Shown here: positions 18,148 to 27,602 of the stretch, in pieces
Numbering within the stretch: the first letter of the stretch is position 1
How the letters are laid out: the number at the start of each line of letters is the position of its first letter
Assembly: GCA_938045585.1 (NCBI GenBank)
Contig: CALIAU010000024.1
Span: 1-64,000 of the forward strand
DNA: 64,000 nt
DNA from: an uncultured Saprospiraceae bacterium
Lineage (GTDB): Bacteria > Bacteroidota > Bacteroidia > Chitinophagales > Saprospiraceae
Direction: 5' to 3'
Translations under genes and position numbers: made by a program
Notes under the pieces: generated by a model
Told to the model about the DNA's origin: nothing
Database searches by the model: none
Seen by the model: only the letters and a program-made list of their open reading frames with translations

Positions 18148-18357
18148 ACATATATGTGTCTGCTTTTTATTTTTTAGTCTTTTCATTTAGGCTGTAAAAA
18201 TGAAACAAAACAGGACACTCTAAGTATAAGGTCTGAAGCCATTTTAAACATCTTCAAGAATAAAAATTATATTGTTCTCTTTATTCACCCTAAAAAAGGA
18301 ATTTACTGTTGTCCTTTATACCTGCGTTGTAAGCAACTTCATAGGGTTCTGCGCTAA
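18140..18357 (+). pseudogene. Small lipoprotein gene broken by a frameshift in its signal peptide
   Basis: An ATG at 18140 overlaps the end of the previous gene and reads a hydrophobic leader, MNKHICVCFLFFSLFI, before TAG at 18188-18190. One base back, starting at 18187, the frame continues LGCKNETKQDTLSIRSE and stays open to TAA at 18355-18357. Joined, the two make a good lipoprotein start with the lipobox LGC and a 39-residue leftover body. The break falls in a short T-run (CATTTAG), as expected for loss of one T. Either the gene has decayed or the sequence holds a homopolymer error. The body after the Cys is too short to assign. Confidence 0.6.
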
Positions 18358-18635
18358 ACATTATCATATTTATCCCATGACTAGAGTGTGAAGTTCCAGT
18401 TACATTTTGCACAATGTACAATTATAAGCCGTTAATTTCACTATGCTCAAAAGATGACACATATGTATACTCATTCGATTCTACAAGAAAAATGAACTAT
18501 AGAAATGATAAATGTCATTTTAAACAACAATTCCAAAAGAATAATTAACAAAACAAGATTGACACGCAACGCATATAGTAAATTTTGTGTCAAGCAATAG
18601 AAGTTAATCTATTCACTAATTTTTAAATAAATTTC
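18148..18635. other. Intergenic stretch with the broken lipoprotein gene and a presumed promoter
   Basis: Beyond the frameshifted lipoprotein remnant (ends 18357), about 280 A+T-rich bases precede the T9SS cargo gene at 18636. I see no further protein, RNA gene or clear hairpin here. The promoter of the downstream gene should lie in this stretch, but no confident motif was found. Confidence 0.5.
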
Positions 18636-20210
18636 ATGAAAATTTTTACGAAAAAATTCAATTATATAATTGCGATTAGTCTCTTTTTTGGGAATATAGC
18701 TTTTACTCAAACATTTGAAGAAATAGCTAATCATCCGAATGGTAATTCCCTTAATATTCAGGCTTTTAATAAAACATCCGAAGGGAAAGGCTCTCCAAAT
18801 GAATTTATATTAGAATACGAAGCCAATAGCACTCCCGGTATTATTATGCAACATTATTCTTATGACAAAACTCAAAATCAGATAAACGAAATCCTAATTG
18901 GCGCAAACCCTAACTCAGGATTCATTACTTCATATTTGACTTATTTTAAAGAGAAGCATTATTTTATTGCGGATGGGAATGAGTTTTGGGAATACGATCC
19001 TCTAACCGGAGAAACTAAATTAATTCCTCTACCTGTTAGTGCTATCACTTTAAATGGATTAGCAGGTGAATTAAATGGCATACTATACATCAATGCTTTT
19101 CAAAAATTGTATGCTTTTGATGGAGTTGAAATGACATTAGTAAATACAAATTGGAATGGTTTAAGCTTTTTTGGACTCGTAGATTCTCCTAAAAATTTTG
19201 ACGAATTATGGTTATATTTTTTTGATGCTAATAATAATGAAGTAGTTACTTTAGCCTCGTATGATGGCAGCAATTTTAATGCGCTAATTGAGTTTCCAGA
19301 AGGTAGTCAGCCTTGGCAGTCTCCCGGCTCGGCACTAGATAAGACATATTTACATATTCTTGAAAATGGTATTGAAAGCCCATTACTATCATTTGACGGG
19401 ACAGACTTAATTGAATATAGCATACCTTTTGACATGAATGGAGTTCAAAAATATATTACCACAATTGAAGGAATTGATATGCTTATACCAAATAGTGAAG
19501 AAGGTCTTTATTTAAACGAAAACGGTAATTTTACACATCAGTTACCAAATTACTCTTCTATCGAATATCGAGGTGAGGTAAATGGAGAACATTACTTTAG
19601 TGGACTCAATTCAAATCAAGAAAGTGTCATCTTCATATACACCGCCTCAGATGAATCCTTTAGTGAAACCACCTTCGAAGTAAGTGGGCACACTTTTGTA
19701 GAAATGGGTGCTATTCATAATAATATTAATTTTCTTTCTTTTAGAAATACTAACACTGCAGATACAGTATTAGTTACGTATGACGGTACTGAATACAAGA
19801 TATTCGATAATCCAAGCAATCGACAATACATTAACTTTCGAGGAGCTATAGAAAATGACTTAATTTTTGCTTATCGTAATATTGATACAGGTGAAGGAAT
19901 AGCATTCCGTTTTGACAATTCACTTGCTAGCTCTACGAAAACATTACAAGAATTAAATACAACAACAGAGCTATTTCCAAACCCAGCTGAAAGTTCCACC
20001 AATATTACCATTCAGAGTCAAGGTAAAATAGGGGAATTGAATATTAATTTATTCTCAATGAATGGAGAATTAATTCGAAAATATCATTACCAATTGGAAA
20101 AGAATCAGTTTTCGCAAAGGATTGAAACAGCTTCATTAGCTACCGGAATATATACACTTTATTTTATTTCAGAATTTGGTGCTTGGGCAAAAAAACTGGT
20201 TATAAAATAG
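18636..20210 (+). CDS. Secreted protein with T9SS sorting domain, function unknown
   Basis: A 524-residue exported protein: signal peptide at about 1-24 (IAFTQ) and a type A T9SS C-terminal sorting domain (about 445-524, with LFPNPAESSTNITI and a KKLVIK ending). The middle is a run of beta-rich repeats with FDG / YDG turns (AFDGVEMTLVN, SYDGSNFNALI, SFDGTDLIEYS, TYDGTEYKIFD), spaced about 60-75 residues. This reads as a beta-propeller with one 'x-DG-x' turn per blade. No catalytic motif is evident. Such proteins are placed on the surface or released through T9SS and often bind ligands. The gene stands alone and ends in a strong terminator at 20231-20272. Confidence 0.8.
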   Translation: MKIFTKKFNYIIAISLFFGNIAFTQTFEEIANHPNGNSLNIQAFNKTSEGKGSPNEFILEYEANSTPGIIMQHYSYDKTQNQINEILIGANPNSGFITSYLTYFKEKHYFIADGNEFWEYDPLTGETKLIPLPVSAITLNGLAGELNGILYINAFQKLYAFDGVEMTLVNTNWNGLSFFGLVDSPKNFDELWLYFFDANNNEVVTLASYDGSNFNALIEFPEGSQPWQSPGSALDKTYLHILENGIESPLLSFDGTDLIEYSIPFDMNGVQKYITTIEGIDMLIPNSEEGLYLNENGNFTHQLPNYSSIEYRGEVNGEHYFSGLNSNQESVIFIYTASDESFSETTFEVSGHTFVEMGAIHNNINFLSFRNTNTADTVLVTYDGTEYKIFDNPSNRQYINFRGAIENDLIFAYRNIDTGEGIAFRFDNSLASSTKTLQELNTTTELFPNPAESSTNITIQSQGKIGELNINLFSMNGELIRKYHYQLEKNQFSQRIETASLATGIYTLYFISEFGAWAKKLVIK

Positions 20211-20230
20211 AAAACTGTATCGAAATACAA

Positions 20231-20272
20231 TTAAACGCAATCGCCGCCGCTATCGATGGCGATTGCGTTTAA
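20231..20272. terminator. Intrinsic terminator after the T9SS cargo gene
   Basis: A perfect 15-bp stem (20231-20245 with 20258-20272) encloses a 12-base loop, 20 bases after the stop codon at 20210. The arms carry flanking TTAAA/TTTAA ends, so it can work in both directions. It separates this gene from dnaG. Confidence 0.85.
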
Positions 20273-20418
20273 ACAAAGTTGCTATTGTAAACGAACAATG
20301 GACAGTGTAAGTTACTATGACTATGTCATTTGTCATATATTTTACGTCATTTATCCAGTTCTATAATTTATCAGTAATACTCTATTCTTAGCTCCTCAAA
20401 TAGTATTTTCGCTATTCA

Positions 20419-22365
20419 ATGATCAGCCAGAAATCTATACAAGAAATACTTGCAATCGCACAGGTAGAAGATATTATCAGCGAATATGTTGATCTTAAGC
20501 GTCGTGGTGTAAATATGATAGGCCTCTGCCCTTTCCATGATGAGAAAACGCCGAGTTTTACTGTTTCACCTACGAAAAATATCTACAAATGTTTTGGCTG
20601 TGGTAAAGGAGGTGGTGCACCGCAGTTCTTGATGGAACATGACAAACTGAGTTTTCCTGAAGCGATACGAACATTGGCGAAAAAGTATAATATTGAACTA
20701 GAGGAAGACAAACGAAATGATGAGGAGTACATAGAGGAAAAAAAGAAGTTGGATAGTCTGCATATCGTCAATCAGTATGCTCTGGAGTATTTTAAAGACA
20801 GTTTACACAATAGTCAGGAAGGAAAATCTATAGGTCTTAGCTATTTCAAAGAACGCGGATTTATTGAGAAAACTATAAATGAATTTGAACTCGGTTACTC
20901 GCCTAAGGAAAGTAAAGCTTTTTTAAAAAATGCGCTTACAAAGGGGTATAAAGAGGAATTACTTAAAGAACTCGGTTTAGTAAGTCAGGGTGGGTATGAC
21001 TTTTTCAGAGAACGTATTATCTTCCCTATCCACAACCAAAGTGGTAGAGTAATTGCGTTTAGTGGGCGAATTCTCGATAATCAAAAAAAGACTGCTAAGT
21101 ATATTAATTCACCTGAAACTGAACTCTATAATAAACGTAAAGTTCTATATGGTTTACATCTTGCTAAAAAGGCAATCAGCAATCAAAACGAATGTATAAT
21201 TGTAGAGGGATATTCTGATGTGATCAGCCTTTATCAAGCAGGAGTTCAAAATGTTGTTGCTTCTTCTGGAACCTCATTGACTAAGGAACAAATCTATCTT
21301 ATTAAACGTTTTAGCTCAAACGTAATTCTACTTTATGATGGAGATCCAGCTGGTATTAAAGCGTCCATGCGTGGGATAGACTTATTGCTGGCGCAAGATG
21401 TAAACACCTATCTCGTCACTCTACCCGAAGGCGAAGATCCGGATTCTTATATGCGCAAACTAGGCTATCAAGCGTTTATAGATTTTGTCAAAAAAGAGAA
21501 AAAGGATTTTATATTATTTAAGGCAGATTTTCTTTTAAAAGAAATAGGTGATGACCCTATTAAAAAGTCTTCTGTCATTAAAGACATTATAAGTAGTTTA
21601 GCTAAAATACCAGATCATTTAAAGCGGGATCTCTATGTTAAAAAATGCAGTGAGGTACTCCATCTAGATGAAGCAAAACTCGTACGCGAACTCGACAGAG
21701 AGTTGCGCAGTGAGTTTAAAAAGAAAAGGCAAGAACAGGATCGAGAAAAGTCGAGACAACAGTTTAGGGAAGAAAAATGGATTGCTGAAGAAAAGCAAGA
21801 CGATGGTGTTATTCATGTTAATGTAGTAGAATCAGCAGACTACTTTCAAGAGAAGGATATCGCTCGACTCGTTATCCAGTTTGGTGATAAAAAGGTAAAC
21901 TATGAGGGCAGTGATATATCCATGGCGGAATACATCTATGCAAGTATTTACGAGGTGCTTGAGATGTTTGACAATGCTTTGTATAAGCAGATATTACTGG
22001 AGGGTTTCAAGCTTGTTGAAAAAGACATCTCTATAAAGAACAGCTTCTTAACGCATGAAAACAAAGACATACAACAGTTTACAATAAATTCATTAGCAGA
22101 GCCTTACACCTTTGCGGAATGGCATTTAAAAGAGGTCTTCCTACAAACACAAAAGCCCCCTGATGAAAATTATCTAAACGATTCCATTCAGGCGATCTTA
22201 CGTTTCAAAATGCGTAAAATAAAGCGTCTACTAAAAGACCTGGGTGAGAAAATAAGCCAGCTGGACGAAGCAAATGAAGAACGGATCATCTTGATTAAAG
22301 CCTATCAGAAAGTTCAGGAAGACAGAAAGTCTTTGGCATTGAAATTACGAACGGTAATAGACTAA
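20419..22365 (+). CDS. dnaG: DNA primase
   Basis: DnaG makes the RNA primers for the lagging strand and partners the DnaB helicase. The 648-residue product begins MISQKSIQEILAIAQVEDII. The CHC2 zinc ribbon has Cys37, His40, Cys58 and Cys61 (LCPFH, KCFGCGKGG). The TOPRIM core follows with IVEGYSDVISLYQAG (about 263-277), ASSGTSLT, and LLYDGDPAGIKASMRG (about 310-325), whose Asp-x-Asp binds Mg. After about residue 430 comes a charged linker (KKKRQEQDREKSRQQ) and the helical C-terminal domain that contacts DnaB. All catalytic elements are present. It is followed 42 bases later by the leucine-rich-repeat gene. Confidence 0.96.
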   Translation: MISQKSIQEILAIAQVEDIISEYVDLKRRGVNMIGLCPFHDEKTPSFTVSPTKNIYKCFGCGKGGGAPQFLMEHDKLSFPEAIRTLAKKYNIELEEDKRNDEEYIEEKKKLDSLHIVNQYALEYFKDSLHNSQEGKSIGLSYFKERGFIEKTINEFELGYSPKESKAFLKNALTKGYKEELLKELGLVSQGGYDFFRERIIFPIHNQSGRVIAFSGRILDNQKKTAKYINSPETELYNKRKVLYGLHLAKKAISNQNECIIVEGYSDVISLYQAGVQNVVASSGTSLTKEQIYLIKRFSSNVILLYDGDPAGIKASMRGIDLLLAQDVNTYLVTLPEGEDPDSYMRKLGYQAFIDFVKKEKKDFILFKADFLLKEIGDDPIKKSSVIKDIISSLAKIPDHLKRDLYVKKCSEVLHLDEAKLVRELDRELRSEFKKKRQEQDREKSRQQFREEKWIAEEKQDDGVIHVNVVESADYFQEKDIARLVIQFGDKKVNYEGSDISMAEYIYASIYEVLEMFDNALYKQILLEGFKLVEKDISIKNSFLTHENKDIQQFTINSLAEPYTFAEWHLKEVFLQTQKPPDENYLNDSIQAILRFKMRKIKRLLKDLGEKISQLDEANEERIILIKAYQKVQEDRKSLALKLRTVID

Positions 22366-22407
22366 GAATTTTCTTATATCTTAGCAATAATCATTCTAAC
22401 AATAACT

Positions 22408-23964
22408 ATGCGTTTACTCATATATGCATTCTTCTCAATTCTATTTTCTCTCAGTCAATTACATGCGCAAATAGAAGAAGATAGCCTTGCGCTGATCAGT
22501 ATCTACAATAGTACAGCAGGCGAAAACTGGGTGTATTCTTGGGATTTTGCTAGTCCCATTTCGGAATGGCACGGAGTGACTATTATTGACAACCGAGTGG
22601 TTGGATTAAATTTACGTGCTAACAATTTAGTAGGTACAATTCCGGATTTACATCTTACTGCTTTAAAAACGCTTAGCCTTTCTATAAATGAAATCTCAGG
22701 CATCATTCCCAATTTTACTTATCTAGCTGAATTACAATCCTTATTCTTAGACCTTAATTCTTTATCTGGAAATATTCCTGAATTCACCAATTCGCCTAAT
22801 CTACAAATTCTCCATTGTGCTGGAAATGCACTGGAGGGCGATCTACCCTCCTTTCAAAGTTGTCCAAATATAGAAAATATTCGCTGTGGAGATAATCTTC
22901 TTAGCGGAGAAATCCATCATCTGGCTCTCTTAGAGCAGCTTGACTTTTGTAGTTTATCAAACAACAATTTCACTGGAACCATTCCTGAATTTGGATTAGG
23001 AAAACTTGTGGTCTTGCATCTAAATGGAAATAATTTCATAGGCGAACTACCTAGTTTTGAAAATACACCTCGTATCAAAGTTTTTTATTGTGACAACAAT
23101 CAACTAACTGGAGAAATACCTAGATATAAAGATTTAACTAGTTTTGAAATTTTTCATTGCTATAATAATAATCTAACAGGTGCTATTCCTGAATTTGAAA
23201 ACCATCCCATCTTAACTAATATTGATTGTAGCGGAAACCAGCTTTCTGGGGAGTTGCCTGCACTCCTTTCTACTCCGAAACTAAGGTCTTTGATTTGTGA
23301 GGACAACTCCATTAGTGGCACTGTCCCCGATTACGCACACCTTACCAAACTACAACAATTGAATTTTAGTAATAATCAAATCGGTGGTACCCTACCTGAT
23401 ATTGGAAGCTGGCCAGAATTTAGTTCTTTGCTTGCCGAGAACAATCAACTAGAAGGCACTATTCCCTTCGAAAAACCTAGCAACTTACTTAATCTCCAAC
23501 TTGGAAATAACAACTTTGAAGGTTGCTATCCAGATTACATTTGTGACTTGTGGAGATTTGGTTCAGCAAATAATCCTCTTCTTCCCTGGCTTGGGGATCA
23601 TCTCCCTTTTTGTGCAGGTGAAGATCAAATCGGTGCACCCTGTGATGACAACAATCCAGATACTCCAGAGGATCACATTTTGGAAACATGCATTTGTGGT
23701 GATATAAGCTCATCTACCCAAGAAAGTTTTGACTACGAATCCTTCATCATTATACAAATTCCAAGAACAAACGCTTTAGAAATAAAAGGCATGCACTATG
23801 AAAACTTTGAGGTATACCTTTACGACATTGCAGGAAAACAGATAGCAAATTATCGCAATCAAAATATCCTGCAATTGCCAAATCTTCATACCGGAGCTTT
23901 TGTTGTTCGGATATTTATCAAAGACCTCAATATGAGTATTTCAAAAAAGATAATCGTGGATTGA
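22408..23964 (+). CDS. Secreted leucine-rich-repeat protein
   Basis: A 518-residue exported protein: signal peptide at about 1-20 (LHAQ), a short cap with ENWVYSWDF / WHGVTI like the N-terminal cap of plant-type LRRs, then about 13 repeats of 22-23 residues with the plant signature L-x-x-N-x-L-x-G-x-I-P (about 60-375). Several repeats carry Cys just before the Asn ladder (LHCAGN, FYCDNN, FHCYNN, IDCSGN, LICEDN). A Cys-rich closing segment (CYPDYICDL to ETCICG) and a short type A-like sorting domain (about 440-518, ending SKKIIVD) follow. LRR faces bind proteins or glycans, so the likely role is adhesion or recognition at the surface. It may be co-transcribed with dnaG, though that would be coincidental rather than functional. 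Confidence 0.85.
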   Translation: MRLLIYAFFSILFSLSQLHAQIEEDSLALISIYNSTAGENWVYSWDFASPISEWHGVTIIDNRVVGLNLRANNLVGTIPDLHLTALKTLSLSINEISGIIPNFTYLAELQSLFLDLNSLSGNIPEFTNSPNLQILHCAGNALEGDLPSFQSCPNIENIRCGDNLLSGEIHHLALLEQLDFCSLSNNNFTGTIPEFGLGKLVVLHLNGNNFIGELPSFENTPRIKVFYCDNNQLTGEIPRYKDLTSFEIFHCYNNNLTGAIPEFENHPILTNIDCSGNQLSGELPALLSTPKLRSLICEDNSISGTVPDYAHLTKLQQLNFSNNQIGGTLPDIGSWPEFSSLLAENNQLEGTIPFEKPSNLLNLQLGNNNFEGCYPDYICDLWRFGSANNPLLPWLGDHLPFCAGEDQIGAPCDDNNPDTPEDHILETCICGDISSSTQESFDYESFIIIQIPRTNALEIKGMHYENFEVYLYDIAGKQIANYRNQNILQLPNLHTGAFVVRIFIKDLNMSISKKIIVD

Positions 23965-24086
23965 GTAGACTGGAAGGTTTACTACGACAGTTGCTATTTT
24001 GACCTTACGTATAATTTTGATACCAATGAATTAGTAATACTAGAGCCTTTTTCTTTAATAAAAAACAAAGCTGTACCTTTTAAGGG

Positions 24087-25097
24087 ATGAATAGAAGAAA
24101 CTTCAATAAAACCCTTTCTACTACAATTGCATTTAGCACACTAGACAGTACGTTTATGAAACCTTTTAAACATAAAAAACCATATCTAACTAAGCATAGC
24201 CACATTGGTCTTACTGCACCTTCAGGAAGATTAGATCCCACAAAACTTGAGAAAGCAAAAGCAAATTTAGATAGATTAGGACTGAGATATAGTTTCTCAA
24301 AAAACATTGGCGCTCAGGATGGCTATCTGGCAGGTGCTGATCACCTAAGAATTCATGATCTCCATGCGATGTATGCTAACCCAGAAATTGATGCAATTTG
24401 GTGTGCTCGCGGGGGCTATGGAGCTACACGTATCATCGACTACCTGGATTACAAACTCATCGCTCGCAATCCTAAACCTCTCATTGGTTATAGTGATATT
24501 ACTGCTCTCTTGACTTCTATTCATCAAAAAACCGGTAGTCCTTGTTTTCATGGGCCTGTTGCTGCATCAACCATGTCAGAATACACAATAGAACACCTTA
24601 AGCCTCTATTTGGTCTCAAGGAAAATTTTAAAATTCATTTATCTGAAAACAACCTAGCCTTAGCTGAAGAAAAGTCAGTCTACCAGTTTAAGGAAATTAC
24701 ATCAGGTAAAGCAAAAGGTGCGTTAGTTGGCGGCAATCTATCGCTATTAACTGCCATGGTAGGAACACCCCATGCCCTAGTTGCTAAAGGTAAATTGGTA
24801 TTCATTGAAGACATTGGAGAAGAACCCTATCGCATCGATAGAATGTTGACCCAACTTATCTCGTCAGGATTTTTTGATGAGGTAAAGGGTGTCATACTTG
24901 GAATATTTGCTGGTTGCCATAAAAAAGATGAACATTCAAAAACACTTATTGAAGTGGTAAGCGAACGTATGCAAAGAGTAGATGCACCTAGTGTATATGG
25001 TTTTTCATTTGGTCATATAGATGATCAGTGTAGCTTCCAGATTGGACAGGAAGCAGAATTGGATACAAAGAAAAGAACAGTCACACTGTTCGCCTAA
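24087..25097 (+). CDS. Peptidase S66 LD-carboxypeptidase (LdcA/MccF-like)
   Basis: A serine carboxypeptidase of family S66, which in other bacteria removes the terminal D-Ala from murein tetrapeptides (LdcA) or cleaves microcin C7 (MccF). The 336-residue product has the nucleophile Ser136 in LIGYSDITALL, the strand IGLTAPSG (about 40-47), ARGGYGATRIIDYLD (107-121), the catalytic Glu in VFIEDIGEEPYRIDRML (about 240-257) and the catalytic His in GFSFGHIDDQ (about 306-315). The N-terminus, MNRRNFNKTLSTTIAFSTLD, looks like a Tat-type leader (twin Arg followed by a weakly hydrophobic stretch), so it may be exported to the periplasm, where murein is found. It converges on the PqiA-like gene with a 4-base overlap. 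Confidence 0.88.
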   Translation: MNRRNFNKTLSTTIAFSTLDSTFMKPFKHKKPYLTKHSHIGLTAPSGRLDPTKLEKAKANLDRLGLRYSFSKNIGAQDGYLAGADHLRIHDLHAMYANPEIDAIWCARGGYGATRIIDYLDYKLIARNPKPLIGYSDITALLTSIHQKTGSPCFHGPVAASTMSEYTIEHLKPLFGLKENFKIHLSENNLALAEEKSVYQFKEITSGKAKGALVGGNLSLLTAMVGTPHALVAKGKLVFIEDIGEEPYRIDRMLTQLISSGFFDEVKGVILGIFAGCHKKDEHSKTLIEVVSERMQRVDAPSVYGFSFGHIDDQCSFQIGQEAELDTKKRTVTLFA

Positions 25098-26386
25098 GCT
25101 TCCTCCTCCACTCTTATAAATCGTTCGGTCACCATGGACAAGAATAAGCTAAAGAGGCAATAGGCAGTAAACAAATAGAAACCCATTTGCAAACTTGTAT
25201 GGTCTTGGGTACTTACAATATTCTTTGCTTTTTCTACACCCGCGATTTGCGCTAATTGATTGGATAGAATACTATCGAATCCGATATAGGCCATAAATAT
25301 TGCTACTACAAACACATCAGCCATAGACCACTTCCCAGACTTAAGCGCTAACCAATTCAAAAAGGAATTTTCACGTAGTTTAGCTGGATTCCAAACAGCA
25401 AACATAGAAGCTAATATCTTACAGAGAGGAAACAAGATACTGAAGGCAAGGATGAGCACTCCTACGAACATAGCCTGCAATCCTCCGAATTCGATTAGAA
25501 TTTTTACAACATCGAAAATGGATTTACTTTGAAAGAAAAGCACTTGGTTTTTAAATGCAATTTCTTCACCCATTATAGAAAAGGCAAGCTCTAATACGCG
25601 TGCATCAATATCGATCATAGGCGTTGTTATCCCTCCTATCAAAAGTACAATGGCAGCTAAAACGAGTATCGTATAGTACAGTGCATTCTGTGCATAAGAT
25701 CTAAACAAAAAGTATAAAAGTAATATCAAGACAGCGGCAAGAATCATTCCGAGTCCATACTGGACAATCTGTTTGTCTAGCCCTTTTCTCTTTCCTGTTA
25801 ACTGCTCAGAACATAGCGCCATATCCTCACAGCCATATTTTTCTCCTATATAGTTTAAGGTTGCTGCATCTACCTGTGCTCCTGAGCTTGCCATCAACTC
25901 ATCTAACTTCTGCTGAATATATTCCTTAATTCCCTTTTGCGTATCTACATTCTTCAGTTCCGCCATTATTTCATCCGTCCACCTAGGGATGTTTTTCCTA
26001 AAGTCTTCTACATCAAAGGCAACGTCATAAGCGACCTTCTTTATCATTTTCTCGAATGCATTTCCAGAATCTTTTTGTTGATCCAAATAGATCTTGACCT
26101 CATCTACGAGTTTATGTAAGGCTTTTTGTACATATCCACGTAAGGCCTCATTATTGTCGCCAGCAAATTCAAACTCTTGCACCTTGGTAGCGATGATATC
26201 AGAAATTTCAGATTTCCATCTATTCATATTTAACATCCCGTGCTTGACGGAATGGATCTCTGCAATTTCTTCAGATATGATTTGTTTTTCTTTGGAGATA
26301 GCATGTACCTGAGTTAATAAATACAGGGAAGCAGCTAATAAGACAGCGGCTAGAATAGTAATAATGTTGAGGCTATTGCTTTTCAT
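25094..26386 (-). CDS. PqiA-domain membrane protein with long N-terminal periplasmic domain
   Basis: A 430-residue inner-membrane protein. One N-terminal membrane segment (about 8-25) is followed by a roughly 185-residue Lys/Glu-rich helical domain (26-210), then membrane segments near 213-233, 238-256, 305-335, 360-378 and 397-420. The C-terminal half matches the paraquat-inducible protein A domain, with GGITTPMIDIDARV, FSILFPLCKILAS and the soluble GKWSMADVFVVAIFMAYIGF loop. PqiA-type proteins are thought to help move lipids between the membranes with MCE proteins; no MCE gene is adjacent. The large N-terminal helical domain is not part of standard PqiA. The gene stops in a 4-base overlap with the LD-carboxypeptidase gene. 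It lies downstream of the fbaA terminator, so it has its own promoter. Confidence 0.8.
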   Translation of the reverse strand: MKSNSLNIITILAAVLLAASLYLLTQVHAISKEKQIISEEIAEIHSVKHGMLNMNRWKSEISDIIATKVQEFEFAGDNNEALRGYVQKALHKLVDEVKIYLDQQKDSGNAFEKMIKKVAYDVAFDVEDFRKNIPRWTDEIMAELKNVDTQKGIKEYIQQKLDELMASSGAQVDAATLNYIGEKYGCEDMALCSEQLTGKRKGLDKQIVQYGLGMILAAVLILLLYFLFRSYAQNALYYTILVLAAIVLLIGGITTPMIDIDARVLELAFSIMGEEIAFKNQVLFFQSKSIFDVVKILIEFGGLQAMFVGVLILAFSILFPLCKILASMFAVWNPAKLRENSFLNWLALKSGKWSMADVFVVAIFMAYIGFDSILSNQLAQIAGVEKAKNIVSTQDHTSLQMGFYLFTAYCLFSLFLSMVTERFIRVEEEA

Positions 26387-26465
26387 AGTGTCAAGACATG
26401 ATTCGTACCATGGTGACGATAAAGATACATGGATTGTTACAATTCGGAAATCCGACAGGGAAAGA

Positions 26466-26503
26466 AAAAGGGATTGTAAACATTTAATTCTACAATCCCT
26501 TTT
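26466..26503 (-). terminator. Intrinsic terminator of fbaA
   Basis: A perfect 13-bp stem (26466-26478 with 26491-26503) and a 12-base loop lie just past the fbaA stop codon. On the minus strand the stem is followed by a T-rich stretch, so it should end the trxB-fbaA transcript. Confidence 0.88.
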
Positions 26504-26506
26504 ATA

Positions 26507-27577
26507 TTATGCGTTTCTGTTGATACAGTTTAGGTCCTCAAAGGCTTGTTTGAGCCTTTCTCTAAAGCTCTCCTCTCCTTTTCTTAACCAAACTCTCGGA
26601 TCATACTTTTTCTTATTTGGAATATCGTCTCCTTCTGGATTTCCTATCTGTCCTTGTAGGTAAGGACTGAATTCATCTACATATTCTCTTACACCCTTGG
26701 CAAAAGCCCACTGCAAATCCGTATCAATATTCATCTTTACTGCACCGTATTCTATCGCCTCTCTGATCTCTGCCTGTGTAGATCCTGAGCCACCATGAAA
26801 TACAAAGTTTACAGGGTTATCCGAATCTAAATTGAATTTCTCTTTTACATGTACTTGAGAATTTTTTAAAATCTTAGGTGTCAGTTCCACATTACCTGGT
26901 TTATAGACACCATGCACATTCCCAAAGGCAGCTGCTACAGTAAACTTTTCTGAGATAGCAGATAGCTTTTCGTATGCATACGCAACTTCTTCTGGCTGTG
27001 TATATAATTTAGAATTGTCTATATCTGTATTGTCTACACCGTCTTCCTCTCCTCCTGTTACACCCAGCTCTATTTCTAAAGTAATTCCTACCTTATCCAT
27101 ACGCTTAAGAAACTCCTCACATATTTCTATATTCTCTTCTATAGGCTCTTCAGATAGGTCCAGCATATGTGAAGAATATAAAGGATGTCCATATTTTTCA
27201 TAGTGCTTCTCACTTTCGCCCAACAAGCCATCTATCCAAGGAAGTAATTTCTTTGCACAATGGTCAGTATGTAAGACAACTGTAACACCGTAGGCCTTTG
27301 CCATGTTATGCACATGCATAGCGCCGCTCACTGAACCCGCTATAGAGGCTGCCTCCCCATCATTGCTAAGTGACTTCCCTGCAAAAAATTTAGCACCGCC
27401 ATTAGAAAACTGAATTATGATAGGAGAATTTACTGCCTTGGCAGTTTCTAGACATGCGTTGACAGTATTTGTACCTACAACATTGACAGCTGGGATAGCA
27501 AAGTTATGTTCGTTGGCATAGTTTAATAACTCTGTAACCTCATCACCAAATAACACACCCGATCTAAATTTTGACAT
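26507..27577 (-). CDS. fbaA: Class II fructose-bisphosphate aldolase
   Basis: A zinc-dependent aldolase that splits fructose-1,6-bisphosphate into DHAP and glyceraldehyde-3-phosphate in glycolysis and gluconeogenesis. At 356 residues it matches class IIA (E. coli FbaA type). Markers are the start FRSGVLFGDEVTELLNYANEH, the zinc site VVLHTDHCAKKLLPWIDGL (about 99-117) with the catalytic Asp and His, SSHMLDLSEEPIEENIE (about 135-151), the conserved Glu cluster in EIELGVTGGEEDGVD (about 173-187), FGNVHGVYKPGNVEL (about 218-232), and HGGSGSTQAEI (about 260-270), which binds phosphate. It lies 25 bases downstream of trxB and ends at the terminator at 26466-26503. Confidence 0.95.
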   Translation of the reverse strand: MSKFRSGVLFGDEVTELLNYANEHNFAIPAVNVVGTNTVNACLETAKAVNSPIIIQFSNGGAKFFAGKSLSNDGEAASIAGSVSGAMHVHNMAKAYGVTVVLHTDHCAKKLLPWIDGLLGESEKHYEKYGHPLYSSHMLDLSEEPIEENIEICEEFLKRMDKVGITLEIELGVTGGEEDGVDNTDIDNSKLYTQPEEVAYAYEKLSAISEKFTVAAAFGNVHGVYKPGNVELTPKILKNSQVHVKEKFNLDSDNPVNFVFHGGSGSTQAEIREAIEYGAVKMNIDTDLQWAFAKGVREYVDEFSPYLQGQIGNPEGDDIPNKKKYDPRVWLRKGEESFRERLKQAFEDLNCINRNA

Positions 27578-27602
27578 ACGTTTTGTTTTGATTGATCTAT
27601 AC

